A DNA stretch of 64,000 nt from Lineus longissimus (taxonomy: Eukaryota > Nemertea > Pilidiophora > Heteronemertea > Lineidae). The stretch covers positions 17,610,501 through 17,674,500 of the forward strand of contig NC_088311.1 in NCBI RefSeq assembly GCF_910592395.1, read 5' to 3'. The position numbers and the translations under genes are program-made. Positions 10,926 through 49,995 of the stretch are shown in pieces. The notes under the pieces were generated by a model. The model was not told the origin of the DNA, searched no databases, and saw nothing but the letters and a program-made list of their open reading frames with translations. How positions within the stretch are numbered: position 1 is the first letter of the stretch; each line of letters starts with the position of its first letter.

Positions 10926-12822
10926 GTAAGTTTATATTTAGTTATTTTAGTAAGTTTGGCCACATTCTAGGTTTATGTGCTACGCTTAAAAGTGATAATC
11001 TGACCTGTTGAGTGTGGTTCAAAGGCATACGGGGACCGAATTTGCCAGCCAAAATTTAGACATTTCGTGCCAGCTGATTTGTAAACAGAACACCTCTTTC
11101 AGCTGATGAGTACGAGTGTGATGTTCTCCTGCAGCCTACTCTGATGCTTATCTTGTTTTCAGAAAAACATGTGTAAACAATATTGTCTTCTGTGTGATGC
11201 ATTGCTTTTATCTAACTTGAATACACTAATAGCATGATAGTGGTGGTACAACAACTCAACAAGCCTACATTGATTTCTGGCCAATCACATTTCAGTTTGG
11301 CAGTGCGTCAGCAGGGTATGAGTCATCATGCACTTGTTGAGCTAGCCAAGTTCAATTATTGGTTCTACGGTATTGGACATTGTATTGTACAAAACTGTAT
11401 GACCAGGTCACGATCACAATATGTCATCTTGGATGGTCAGATGAGAGTGTGGTGGCATTATTTTGGAAAAGAAATATTTAGTCCTTTTTCTTTTGTTTTG
11501 TTTAGTAAAAACATCTTGACCAACAAGAACAAAAGGTTGTACTTTTGTAGAATTGATTTCAAAATACAGAACACTCGACCCTTGATCAGAGAGTATCCTC
11601 CAAAAAAAGGGGCGGAGGGTAGCCCACATGTAGGCCTAGTTACCAATTATTGGCACAGTAAGGTGACAGTTGGTGCTGTTGGCTTGGTTTATTTTTGCGC
11701 CCGGGGGCTTAGCAGCCCAGAAGGATTATGCCAAGTTATCTATCTCTACATCATGTCTCCGAGCCCAAAGATAGTGAAGAAGATTTACCTGAAAAGCACA
11801 TCCGGAGGACAAATTCCTCTTTGTCAAAAGAACTTAAGACAGTGTAACAGTGAGGTCAAGAGTGACTGGACTGTGAAATCAGTGCCTTTGTCCCTGGCTG
11901 AAGCTAAGTCAAGACTTGATCTAATGCTGTGACACTACAGTCAAAAATATTAGCAGACACCTCGATCATGTCTGTAGCAGGACCCTCTCTCTCTATAAAA
12001 CAAAATTGATTTTGGACCCAAATTGCTCGTTAACATTCAACCTGTGTAATCAGGTATTGAGGTATCCAGATTACCAACATCGCTGATTTTTGTCTTGCCA
12101 GTGCTCATGAACTTGCTCAGCCAGTCTTTCCCCAAAAAGTGAATCTGGAGTTCATGACTGCAGTTTCATAAAAATTTGACTGACATTTACTAGTGGCATT
12201 CACCCTCATGATGAAGCTCCATATTTTTTTGCTGCATCCCACATTCAAATGGCTGGCAGGTTGTCCCAACTTTGTGAAGCCTGTACTACTAACTATGAAT
12301 GAGTGCTGTGAAAATGACAGTATCTACATAGAGATATGACATAATGACAGGATCACAGGGGGCACTTTTGTCCAAAACAATGAAAAGAGTTGCAAATGAT
12401 GAGCATGATGATTATGAAAACATCTGAACAAACACTATTTCAATTTCACATCATGACTGAGGAGGCATGGCGAGAGTCTGTCAATGATTTGTGATGGAAA
12501 TGAGTAACTTTATAGAACCTCTATTGGTGAACACCTCTGTGGTTTTCAGGAAAACATCTCTTTTATAAATTTAGAAAGACTCAGGGTTTGGTGCCCAAAA
12601 ACTGATTTTCGATTTGACCACAGTAATCAGGGCACTTTCAATGTCAGTGCAGACGTGTCCTACGCATGGAATAGTGAATTGTACGAAGTTGTACTGTTGT
12701 ATAATCATGTATGAATTAGATGCTCGTGATCGGGAAAGAGGGGTTTAGATCAATGTTTTTGTTAAATGTACATGTATGTACTTGCTGACATGCTAATTTC
12801 ATGTACCATTAATACTCAATAC

Positions 12823-12965
12823 CGTCCAAATCACAATTTTCATCCCTAAATTTGCGTCCGCGCTATCCAGCCTGTAAGCCGTGCGTAGGTCGCGCGAAAC
12901 ATAGGGTGATAAGCGCGTCATTGGTGTGCAACTTGGCACAGAACTCGGGCATACATTGCACGAAG
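12823..12965. repeat. dispersed repeat, copy 2 of 2
   Basis: Collinear with 10124-10300: GTCCAAATCACAATTTTCAT, then TCCCTAAAT and the CGTGCGTAGGTCG-rich segment. It is shorter, having lost one internal block. Confidence 0.65.
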
Positions 12966-13769
12966 CAGAGGCCAATTTTGATTCGGACTGTGGGCATGTT
13001 GATTCAAGACCATGTGACTTCATATCCAGTTCCACTTCTCTGACACTGTAAAAAATTCTTTGCCATCAACTGACATCTCTGACACTGAAAAAAGTCTTTG
13101 CCATCAAACACTTCCAGGCCGACTACAATGAACTCAGGAACCAGTCTATTTTGATAAATTGTTGATGCCATATATGAATGATGCAGGCAATATTAGGACT
13201 TGGTGCAGGAAAAACAGATGGCACTTGGATGTAAGCTCACATTATATTATGAATCATACATGTAGCTGTTGGTTGATTGATCAGGAAAACTCAATACAAT
13301 CCCAAATGATAAGAAGTAGACCATAGGCCGAACATTCCAAGTCAAAAAAGGGGTTGGTAATTGAATTCCTGAAAACGCAGAGTAATAGAAATGCTCTCGT
13401 CAGTTTTATGATAGCTAGCCTAAGGCATTGTGAGTTCTCTCAAATTGTTGCTCCAAGTCCAAAGCAAGATGTACATGTACATCAGTAACCAGAAAATCGC
13501 ACAAACTGCACTCTTTACTGAAAAGATTAGAAGTTATTTAGTTCATCACTTGTTTCCCAGGTGGCAGGACTGAGTAAAGCAAATTTGGCCACCTAGGTGA
13601 GAAGTGGTGAACTAAAACAACTGCTCTTAGGCTTGGATCTTCCGTGATTGAAGCCAGATCCAGTTATCAAAACATGAAACTATTTTTGTTGGAACTCTTT
13701 AAAATTATAAGATGATTAATCTCACCTAATTGAGTATCATCATGAAAAGAGCATTTTTACTCTGCTCAA

Positions 13770-14082
13770 CAGGCCTCTCAATTACATCATTCCTACACCG
13801 TATAACGGTGTAGGCCGTACAGGATGTCCCCAAATTAGGTCTTTTTTTCTTTTTTTTTAATAATATGACCTAATTTTATAGTTTTACCCAAAAATTATGA
13901 TTTTTCAGGTGTATGTGGTGATATCACTTATCAGTCACTAACTTTGATTTATGACATCGCTGTTCAGGCAAATTGGCGCGATGAAATGTCCCCAAATTAA
14001 GCTAAAAAGCAAAAAAAACATGTCCCCAAAATAGGCTAAAAAAATACAGGGTGTAGAGGTCTCCACGTAATTGAAAGGCCTG
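13770..14082. mobile_element. TIR element of about 313 bp upstream of the ZFYVE9 start-codon exon
   Basis: Left terminus CAGGCCTCTCAATTAC and right terminus GTAATTGAAAGGCCTG are inverted copies with one mismatch, and the inner CTACACC/GGTGTAG words also pair. The interior holds CATGTCCCC/GGGGACAT-type words and T- and A-rich runs, with no ORF. Confidence 0.7.
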
Positions 14083-14215
14083 CCCAAAATGTTGTCAAGA
14101 AAGACAGCTTTTTGTATTCGGCCCACAACCTAAAAATCACAATTATGATTTAAAATTTTACTATTATGTCAATTGAAAAGAAAATCACAATAGTTTTCTT
14201 TTATTATCTTTACAG

Positions 14216-41093
<26,878 letters not shown>

Positions 41094-41299
41094 ACACTCG
41101 GACGATAGGTTGAATTGGGGTCACCGATGGCGGGAAAATGGAATGAGAGAGTTTTTGAAACTTGTGCTGGAGGTTTGCTCGATAAGCAGATCTGCCAACT
41201 GAGTTTGGCGGCTGTTTTATGGCTTAAGTAAAATCGGACTGGAGCCGTTATGGCATTCTTGGGAGCCAGCACCTCTTCTGTCATAGTATATTGTAAGCC

Positions 41300-41475
41300 G
41301 GGAAATTTTCGTGTGAATTTTTATTGTGTTCAGCGAAATCAGCGAAAAATAAAACACCAAGAGGAAACAAACATTTACTCGATCACTGTTAAATTAACGC
41401 TTTATTAAAACTGTGCCAAAGATGCAATTTCACAAAACCACGAACAATAATAGCTACGAATATTTCCTAGTTTAC
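41300..41475. repeat. dispersed repeat related to 19790-19995
   Basis: Collinear matches include AAAATAAAACACC, GCCAAAGATGCAATTTCACA and GAATATTTCCTAG. It lies in the presumed ZFYVE9 3' UTR. Confidence 0.6.
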
Positions 41476-41781
41476 TGTATTTCACATTATTACCTGACAG
41501 CAGTCAAGGCAGTAACTTGGTTTTTAGGAAGCGTCACCTTTTAGTGATTTTGGAATGAGTTTGAGAGCCACACCTAGTGTGTATCCTTTCAGTAAAAAAA
41601 CCCACAAATACTATTTAATAAAACGGCACCAGCCAGGGAAAGAGAAGTCATTTTTCAACAGTAGAAATCATTTTGAAGAATCATGTCAACACAATGCAAA
41701 CCTGAGTTACTGCCTTTATGGATTATATGGCTGATGTGCCAATTCTTTGAAAGTTTTTGTGGCTCCTCTCCAGGTTGACTA

Positions 41782-41977
41782 TACCGTGGAACCTCCCTTA
41801 GTGGACACCTCCATATTAGGGACAACCTCTCTATTAATAATAGTACTGAGTTTTAATGACTCTTGTTCCTAACTTGGTTGTTTTCATTCAATTTGAGCTC
41901 TCTTATCAGGACGCCTCCTTATTAAGGACAGCACTTGTCAACCCCGAGGGTGTCCTTAATAGAGAGGTTCTACTGTA
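41782..41977 (+). mobile_element. CTCTCTATTAAGGACA-family MITE, copy E
   Basis: Starts TACCGTGGAACCTCCCTTAG and ends AGAGAGGTTCTACTGTA, with a short insertion in the middle. Confidence 0.87.
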
Positions 41978-42761
41978 CCAGTACTGAACCTGTACACTCT
42001 TGGGTTGTCAGTTCAGTACTGTAAAACAATTAAATTTGAATACAAGAATAAGGTTAATGAATGTTTTTGAAATTTACCAGTTGCAAAATTGAATATTGAT
42101 ATGAAATAATCCAGTCATAATTGTGCCATAATGAGCCGAAAATTGGCAGCTTTCCTTTCAAGTGGCATTGGAGATATTTATGTTGAGTTATGGAAGGTGT
42201 GTGTATTTAAAATCAGAATCTTGAAATTCCATGAAATGAAATATTTCGATTTTCAATCTCGGCCGGGGTCTGTGAAGGCTACAGAATGGAGATAGATAAA
42301 ACTGCATTGGGCCGTGACCGTCTGCCGTTGGTGCTCAGACGACAATATCAAAGTGAGGAAATGTAATTCATGAAATGTTTACCAAGCTAAAAGTTGGTGT
42401 ATTTGCTCATTAGATTTTTGAACACTTCACGACTTTACACCGTATCATGATTTCTTCTGATCATGTTGCCTTCGTGTCCTGCTCGAACATATTTATATGA
42501 CACTGTCCTTCAGGTTTGACCAACCAATTGTAAAATAAACATCAGCGTATGATATAAGTAGGAAGTATAACGTCTATATTCATCTATTGTTATGTATGAA
42601 TAAGTCTATTATGATGTTTGTAAATTTGATTGAAAATGCCATAGTATTTAATTGATTATTATAACTGTTGACTTTCAAATCTGACATGTAAAACATGTCC
42701 ACTGCTTATTGTGTGAACTTGAGTGCTTCTTCAAATGATGTTGTGGTTCGAATATCTTGTG

Positions 42762-42943
42762 TACCCAGTAGAACCTCCCTTAATGGACACCTTTGTTATC
42801 AGGACACTCTCTATTAGGGACAGAGAATTTGGTCCTGAATGGATCATTTCCGTAAAATTTGTCCTCGGTAATAAAGACACTTCCCTATTATGGACATCAA
42901 TTGTCAATCCTTAAGGTATCCTTATCAGAGAGGTTCTACTCTA
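42762..42943 (+). mobile_element. CTCTCTATTAAGGACA-family MITE, copy F
   Basis: Starts TACCCAGTAGAACCTCCCTT and ends AGAGAGGTTCTACTCTA. More diverged than copies A-E. Confidence 0.82.
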
Positions 42944-45268
42944 CTTCAATTCTTCTGTCAACCCTCGGGGGCGCTGGACCAGTTGAGAGCAATCTGAGGA
43001 AGATGGAGCATCTGCCCAGTAGCTGACCGATTGCGGCCATTTTAGATATTGATTGAAACAAATTCTTCCCCATTTGGACCCTCCCAGGCTATGTAGGCCC
43101 GACTGGGCACTTCAGAACCAATTCTGTAAGCTTTTGGTCATAGATTATCCTGAATTTCAAGGTATTGTTCTTCCTGATGCATGTACAGTCAAAAGCGGTT
43201 GTACTGAATTTCAGATGTCCAACACTTTCTTTTCTTATATCTGAGTTTTGTTAGAAATCAATATAGGTAATTTGAGATTGCATAAACTAACGTTATAAAG
43301 AGATTTTCATCAAGAGCTGATATATCGTAAATGATAAATGATACCGCACTCAACTTTGAGCAGGCATTCTGATGTCAAAGTGATGTCAAGGCTATGGGGA
43401 TCAAGATGGGCAAGAATAATTTTCAATAAAGGTGCATTCTTTGCATTTGCGTCTAGAGGGTTTGTGTAGAATCATAACTTGTGAATCTATGCTGGAGTCA
43501 TGTTTTGAATAAAGTGGTGGTGGCTTTAAACCGTTTTCGCTTACTCGTAACGTTGTCATGCTTTACCAATAGGTGGCTACAGAGGCATCGATTTCTGAAG
43601 CGGGCGAAAAATAATCACAACAAGATTCATTTGCTGTGGGGATTGTGTACCTGGACATTTCATGAGTCTTTTAACAAAAAGTGTACAGACGGACCTACTC
43701 CTCTGGATAACCTGATAACCATTTCGTGTGTTGTTTTGTGGCGAAAAAACTTCTGCAGAGAATAAGAAAACTCGACAAATCTTAGTTTTGATGTCTGTCC
43801 ACTGGCAAAAATATGTGGAGGGAAGCGCTTGGCATAAGTGTAGATAGCCTGTCTTGCTATTTTTATGGATGTCTTTTTTTTGTTGTCAATCTGGTAAAGG
43901 TTTTTCATGTGACATTCACGCTCATGATCATCAAAATGTAAATAGCCCGAGATACATGTATGTAGATATTATACAGAAGATAATATGTATACATTGTTGT
44001 GAACTATGAATAATAAGCAAGGGTTGTTGATCATTCTATATAAGATGTATCATTGTTATATTTTAATGTATTGGGGCGTGAGGTGAGAGGACTTCTACTG
44101 TTATACAGGGAGTCCCAAAAATAAGGACGTTCAGTCTGGTTGATTGATTGTTTGCTGTTCTTTTGACACACCCTGTGTTTGGTCTATATTCTGTTGACAG
44201 TGTTCTCCACTGGAAAGTCTTGTGTCAGTATGCATATTGATAAATCAGACTTTAGTTAAAAGCTTCGCTATAACACACGGCCCAGGTGTGATTTTCGGCT
44301 ACGTCAGACGGACCTCGGCTTTTCTTCTGTTTCCGGTTGCATTACCAGAGAACTACAGTGCTCGAATTTGCGCTATGTATTACACGATCAATGCTCTATG
44401 AAGAATTAAGGAGTTTTTTGTGCCAATCACATAGTTTCTGTATAATCTATTCATCTGTGAAAAATGTCATGCCTTTGTCTCCAGAAGATAGGGATCAATT
44501 TCACCAAGAAAGAAATTTTCTTTGTAAAAACTTACAGAGGAATTTTGCAATGTGACGGAGACACACAATGTTGAAAACTCGCATGATGTAGCTGACAGTC
44601 CTACCTGAAGTTGGCCTTGGCCCTTTACATTTATTTGTCTTTGTGGTTGAATGGAAACAATACACTGGTAGAATTATTCTCAGGGTGGGAACTATAGTGA
44701 AACATTTCCTCGTGAGGATCGCCCATTCCGAAACAAGATGCTGATGGAGAACACTGTATGTGCTGTTCTTTGCAAGTCATACAAACTTAAAGTAAATAAT
44801 ATGATCCTTTTCGATGATAATTTATGAAAATAGTTTAGGCTTCGTCTTTTTGTCCCACATTGAAAACTATAAAATGTCTGATTCCGTTTTTGGATCTCTT
44901 TTCCCTGAGTTGTGTTTATATTGCATTGTCAACCATCATCATATCATCAAAATGGTCTTATATCTTGCAAGTGAGACTTCCCCTTCTTCTGAGCATTCAA
45001 ATTTTCTATTTCTGGCTCTTCTACGCAACCAGGCCTATGTCTCTTATAAATCTAGCTGTCGTCTCTCTCCTGTTGATCCAGAGATCTTAGTCTCAATTGA
45101 TGCACCGTATGGCCAGGTTATGTTCCACAGACAACATCATATTTTATGAACCGCTCATGAAAGGTTTGGAAGGACGCATTGAACTTCTGAAAATTGTGAA
45201 TTTATCTTCAGAGGGTGTCGGAAATTTGCGGTAATCATGTAAGAAAGAAAATATAGGCCTGTTTCTCG

Positions 45269-45338
45269 GCAATATAGATTTTTCTGTCCCTCTAAATGTG
45301 ACATCACATTCCTCGGGACAGAGGAATTCATATTGCCC
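45269..45338. repeat. 70-bp inverted repeat
   Basis: GGCAATATAGATTTTTCTGT at the left pairs imperfectly with ACAGAGGAATTCATATTGCC at the right. It may be a MITE core. Confidence 0.5.
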
Positions 45339-46201
45339 TTGTCATAGGGCTGTAATTGATAATTAGTAGGCTTGTGTCATAAAGCTTTCACCATTGCCCA
45401 ATCCAGCCATTGATTATACGCAGTACTTTTCTCTCTGTTGTTATAAAGCCACTAGTTCACCAGGCAAGTATAATTATAGGCCACATTGATCGGCTGTAGT
45501 CTTGTCTACGGTATCCTGTTTGGGAGTCACTAGCTGGTCATGGTCAGACTCAGTTAAAGCAAGAATAAATGAAGACAGCTTTTATTAAAGGGGATTTCAC
45601 ACAACCAACGTTTCGGTCAACTTTTTATATTTTCTCGGGCGGTGAAAATGAACCTTCTCATTTCCTGTTTATAAGTCCAGCGCAGATTTGTTAGACACGG
45701 CTTGATGAACATGTGGACAATAAGGACTGCAATAGGGTTCCGTTTAGAAATTCGCATATGACTTGATGATGCATCTGTTGCTTTGAGGCGCGGTAAAGGC
45801 ATTGTATTTTTCGTACAAAGTCTTGTTGAGGGAAAGACCTGTTGCTTCTTGCTTGTTGTGCTCATTGATTTGGTACACCTTCGGCTGCTGCTAAAATATT
45901 TCCCTGAAATATGTCCGATTCATTGCACGAAGCCTAAACAATAGTATCTGTGGTTCTGACCTTTTGAGTTTTGGACTCTCGATATGATTGAAATTTTTGA
46001 AGACTGGAGCATTCAAACATGTTGAAAAAACTTGGTTGGTGAGAATTGATGCTCTAGAATTGAATTTTAGTTTGTGCTTGGCAATTGAAAATTTGAAACC
46101 TTAGACTCCTACCTCTTCTTGACCTGTCAAGGGTTAACATTTGTGACCATCTTGGTCCAGCTTGGAATGTAACCAGATATGACTGACAGAAAAATGTCAA
46201 C

Positions 46202-46345
46202 CCAGGGCCTGGGCCCGGTTGTTAGAAAGCATGTAAGCTCATGACATCACGCTGACATGTTGTTATATGTGCATTGATGTACATGAAACAACATGTCAAC
46301 ATGATGTTATAAGCTAACATGCTTTCTAACAACCGCGGGCCCTGG
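46202..46345. mobile_element. 144-bp inverted-repeat MITE
   Basis: The left CAGGGCCTGGGCCCGGTTGT, continuing TAGAAAGCATG, is mirrored at the right by CATGCTTTCTAACAACCGCGG and GGGCCCTG. Arms are at least 40 bp and the centre also pairs (ACATGTTGTT/AACAACATGT). Confidence 0.82.
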
Positions 46346-46510
46346 ATTATTCAAGTAACTCTACTTTTGAACTCGAAACATTGTTAAGGAGCTCATTCAT
46401 CCCTCATTGTAAATTATCATGTGATTGAATTTTAAAATAAAGTCAAACAATTAATTATTCATAGACTTTGTGATTGTTAATTTCTGCTTTTCTGTGTGAG
46501 ACATCTCTCA

Positions 46511-46735
46511 GGCCAAGGTTAGCTTTCTCTGCTGCTTTTGGCAGGGGGGAGGGGTTGAGAAAGTCTTTGGATCCTAAAGTTAGCCGATTGGTTGAAAGGA
46601 ATCTAGGCCAAGGCTAGCTTTCTCTACAGATCTTGGCAGGAAGGACCGGTTGAGAAAGTCTTCACATCCCATAGCAGGCTGATTGGTTGAAAAGGAATCG
46701 ATGCCAAGGCAAGCTATCATTACTACTTTTGGGAG
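46511..46735. repeat. three degenerate copies of a 95-bp tandem unit
   Basis: Units start near 46511, 46606 and 46701 with GGCCAAGG(T/C)TAGCTTTCT or a variant, followed by TTGGCAGG, GGTTGAGAAAGTCTT and GATTGGTTGAAAGGAAT. Confidence 0.85.
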
Positions 46736-46947
46736 GCAAACTTCAAGGCCAACTTCCTTTGACATGAGATCTGGACGAGTATCCTTAATAAGGGTAGTGG
46801 GCAATGAGCAGGCGTGGTACATAGTCATCCTAAACGGCATCAGTATTCGTCCCAGGTGCGGACTCCAATGTGAACTCATACTATTGTTATCAATAGTTGC
46901 TGGTTCAACTCTCGATTTGCACAACCTGTGACTGCTGATCCCTAAGC

Positions 46948-47091
46948 ATGAATCCAGCAACAGTCCTCCGAAGCTTGGATGATATCATCGAGCGCCACAC
47001 AATTCCATGGGAAGTCTTTTGGACCTCTCGGCCTCCCGATGAAGAGCGCCGCAGGCTGAGTGACATCAACAGGATGGTCCTTTGGACTTGA
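46948..47091 (+). CDS. unassigned 47-aa small ORF
   Basis: ATG at 46948 to TGA at 47089. The peptide, starting MNPATVLRSLDDIIERHTIP and ending NRMVLWT, has even coding-like composition with an amphipathic charged middle (DEERRRLSDIN). I do not recognise a family, and no splice sites or context support expression. It could be an exon remnant or chance. Confidence 0.2.
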   Translation: MNPATVLRSLDDIIERHTIPWEVFWTSRPPDEERRRLSDINRMVLWT

Positions 47092-48439
47092 CTCCCCTTC
47101 AATTAACCAATATCACCTAAACTTCCATGGCCTGTGACTTAGCTGTGCATTCCAGGGTGATTTTATGATTTTCTAATCAGGTGACAACTTTACTATTACA
47201 CCGTCATCCCGGTCAATTCATTTTCTACACAATCTCCCGGGCGCCGGGCCAGATATCCAATTTACATGCACCCGCTGAAATTGTCATAGGTCTCATTAGG
47301 GAGTTTTTTTTGTATTCATGCGCGGCAAAGCCCTAACCGTAGTTCCTAAAATCATTGATTTCTTGGCCCTCACAGTACGGCAGTGTTGATTCAGCAGTTG
47401 TTTTGGCAAAGACATGTTTTATTGGAGTTTCTGAATTGGAATGCTACTCAATAGGCGGCTAACAAGAAACTACGCATTTACTGTTGTTGCCGACGTATGT
47501 GTACACTGAACTTGGGATGTGCGTCGGCCCCGCGTTGAAATGTCGTCCAGTGCCAGTTGGTGCGTTTTTCGCTGATTTGTGCAAAATTCAACATATCTCA
47601 AAAGTTCAATGGTTGGCCCTCGTTTTTTTTGTGATTTTTGTGTAGCGTAACCAACTGTCTTTCATGGGAGAATGGTCACTGTAAGAATTATTCAGGAAGA
47701 AATGTATAATATTTGGGGGTTTTCGTGATTGTCCGGCCCAATTGGCAATATTGCCATTTGGGATGGTGAACAGAGCTAGGAGCCAATGCGACGCTTATGA
47801 TTTATTTAAAGAAATAAAATGCCCGATTTAACATCCTGCAGAATCAGGGGAATCGGGCGTTTCCGGTGATATACGACACAAATGGGTTGTCCTCATGCAT
47901 TCATTTTGGAAACGCATTTTAAAACAGATGTTACGTCCTGTTAATGGGGCACGTCATCATCGCGTACATTTGGGGAAAACTCCCTAAGCCTTCTCGTTTA
48001 TGTTTCGATAAAAAACATTTTAAGGATGTCGTGACAGTTTTTTTCATAACACCGAAGTGTATTAAGTGTCAAACAGATGCGTCATAAAGATATATATTTT
48101 AAAAATGAATGGCGCAGTCACGGGCGCCCAGTGTTGCCGTGATCAGGTGACAGCAAGACCGGCGCCATTTCGCCTCACTTCAAACATGATTTGTGCCATG
48201 GTGGCACGACACAGTGCGGAGGACGGCGTCAAGAGCAGCGTCAAATAGGCCCCGGGCAACCGACAAGAGGTAGTCTTTCAGTTCCTGTTGAAGCCTAATA
48301 TTACATCATAGGCACCATAATCCATACATTTCTGGGTTCATATAAATCCAGAGAAGAAGTATGCAGCACTTTCATTGCATTTAATTTAGAAGTTCACCAA
48401 TAGATGACGCCATCTTTGACACCACTTGGATCATGAAAA

Positions 48440-48830
48440 TGGTAAATACCCTTTGACTTATTCTGATTGGAAAAGTTACGGTTCGACACTAATACTTTTT
48501 TGCCCCAATTTTATGTATCCTCGAAAATATAGCTGCCGATTCGAACCATCCTCGGTAGTACTCGAACGCCCGGAAACAGTATGTGCTGCAGTTTCAAAAA
48601 GTTTGGGTGCGAGATATATGATAATGATAATAATGAAAATTTCGACATGGATGATTAGATAACAAGATAAGGAAGAAGAAAAAAGAGAAAACTGCGACAG
48701 ATTCACCGGGAGTGAGTGGTACATGAGTGGTACATTTAAAAAAGTTTACATCAATTAAGAGCCGTGCGTCTGATGCTACCGCTTGGATCCGCGCCTGATC
48801 AACGTACATGAATGAATAATAAAAAGAAAA
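48440..48830. repeat. SINE-like duplicated block, copy 1
   Basis: Shares with 49455-49995, in order, the CTCGAACGCCCGGAAACAGT region, an AAGAAGAAA run, and the near-identical stretch from ATGAGTGGTACATTTAAAAA to CAACGTACATGAATGAAT. Confidence 0.7.
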
Positions 48831-48849
48831 TTTTTCAAAAAAAGAGAAC

Positions 48850-48925
48850 AAATAGATTCGCCGGGGTTCGAACCCGTAACCATCCAATCCACAGTGCAAT
48901 CGTCTAACCGCCGAGGTCATCAAGG
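48850..48925 (-). repeat. tRNA-like SINE head or tRNA pseudogene (minus)
   Basis: On the minus strand, GGCGGTTAGACGA resembles an A box and GGGTTCGAACCCCGGCG is a perfect B box with T-arm. No complementary 5' acceptor strand is present, so it is not called a functional tRNA. Confidence 0.55.
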
Positions 48926-49454
48926 CTTTAATGATAAGCGTTTTTCGTTGTTCAAGTCGTCGCGCGCCATATTGAAAAAGCGCCATGATTGTGACGAGGT
49001 CACGCTGGCGGAAGAGTAATTGGGTACAAATAGTTCCAAGCTAATCGTATAACTCAACATTGCGACAGATTTGTCTTGATATATCGTATTTATAAAGCTC
49101 GGTGATATAATAGATAATGTTCTTAGTTGATTTTAATGTTTGAATGGCTTTCTCAAAAAAGTTTTTAGAAGCGCGGTCAACAGGGTCAAAAGAAATAGTC
49201 TTTGGCGCCAATGATTTCAGCAATGGCGAATTTGAATTAAGATTCCAGTCGATTCTTTTCGAGTCGGAAGTGCGCATGCATACGGCAATCGTATTTATAT
49301 TGCTCTGTGCACGTGATTTGAAGGGGCAATTTGGGTGTGGGATTTAGGTGACCAGAAAGATGATATGTAATTTGAGTCTATCCGCACGCTCATCATCTAT
49401 CCGCCTGCTCATCACTGTAGTTACAAACTAAATGCTCATCACTAATAATGAATT

Positions 49455-49995
49455 TAGCGCCGACTAGTCCATCCATTCTCTGGAGTGCTCGAACACCTGG
49501 AATCAGTGCGTACTTCAGCTTGAAAAGTTCGGGTGAAGGGGTTTCCTTCATGTTAATATTCATAATGGTATATCGTGACCAGCTCCAGTCTTGAGCAATT
49601 CAAGACTGGACTGAAAATCCATCATTAAACAATAACTGACCCAGAGCTCTGTAACATCTTGAGCTCTGGGCTCATAAGTGGCCACCAACATCTGGGCCAT
49701 TTACCCGCTGCGCACACACATTACCAGTTACATTAATCTTCAATATGATGAAGGAAGTTAACTTAACGGAAGAAGAAAGAAGAGAAGTATAAGATGATGG
49801 TATAAGAGGGCCGGCGAATCTATAGGAACTGGAAGAAGAGGGAGCGTGCACTGCATTTCTCATCAAAATTCCTCAGTGGACAGGTGAAAATTTCATGAGT
49901 GGTACATTTAAAAAAGTTTACATCAATTAGGAGCCGTGCGTCTGGTGCACCCGCTTGGATCCGCGCCTGATCAACGTACATGAATGAATTAGTAT
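49455..49995. repeat. SINE-like duplicated block, copy 2
   Basis: Second copy of the 48440 block, about 1.2 kb downstream in the same orientation. The last 95 bp are nearly identical between copies; the middle has diverged. Confidence 0.68.

Larger units (their letters stand above)
10926..14215. other. putative ZFYVE9 5' intron
   Basis: No supportable exon. It holds the second copy of the dispersed repeat (12823), degraded traces of the CTCTCTATTAAGGACA family around 11940-12050 and 12510-12650, and the TIR element at 13770. A 232-codon open frame at 11234-11932 has no recognisable domain and is not called. Confidence 0.5.

Noticed and set aside
11234-11932. 232-codon plus-strand open frame in the 5' SARA intron
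   Set aside because: No recognisable domain or family, ordinary intronic composition, and no promoter, splice or repeat context that supports coding. A chance frame of this length is possible in 64 kb.
48850-48925. Functional tRNA gene on the minus strand
   Set aside because: The T-arm and B box are good, but no complementary acceptor stem is found at the 5' side, and the sequence sits by a duplicated SINE-like block.
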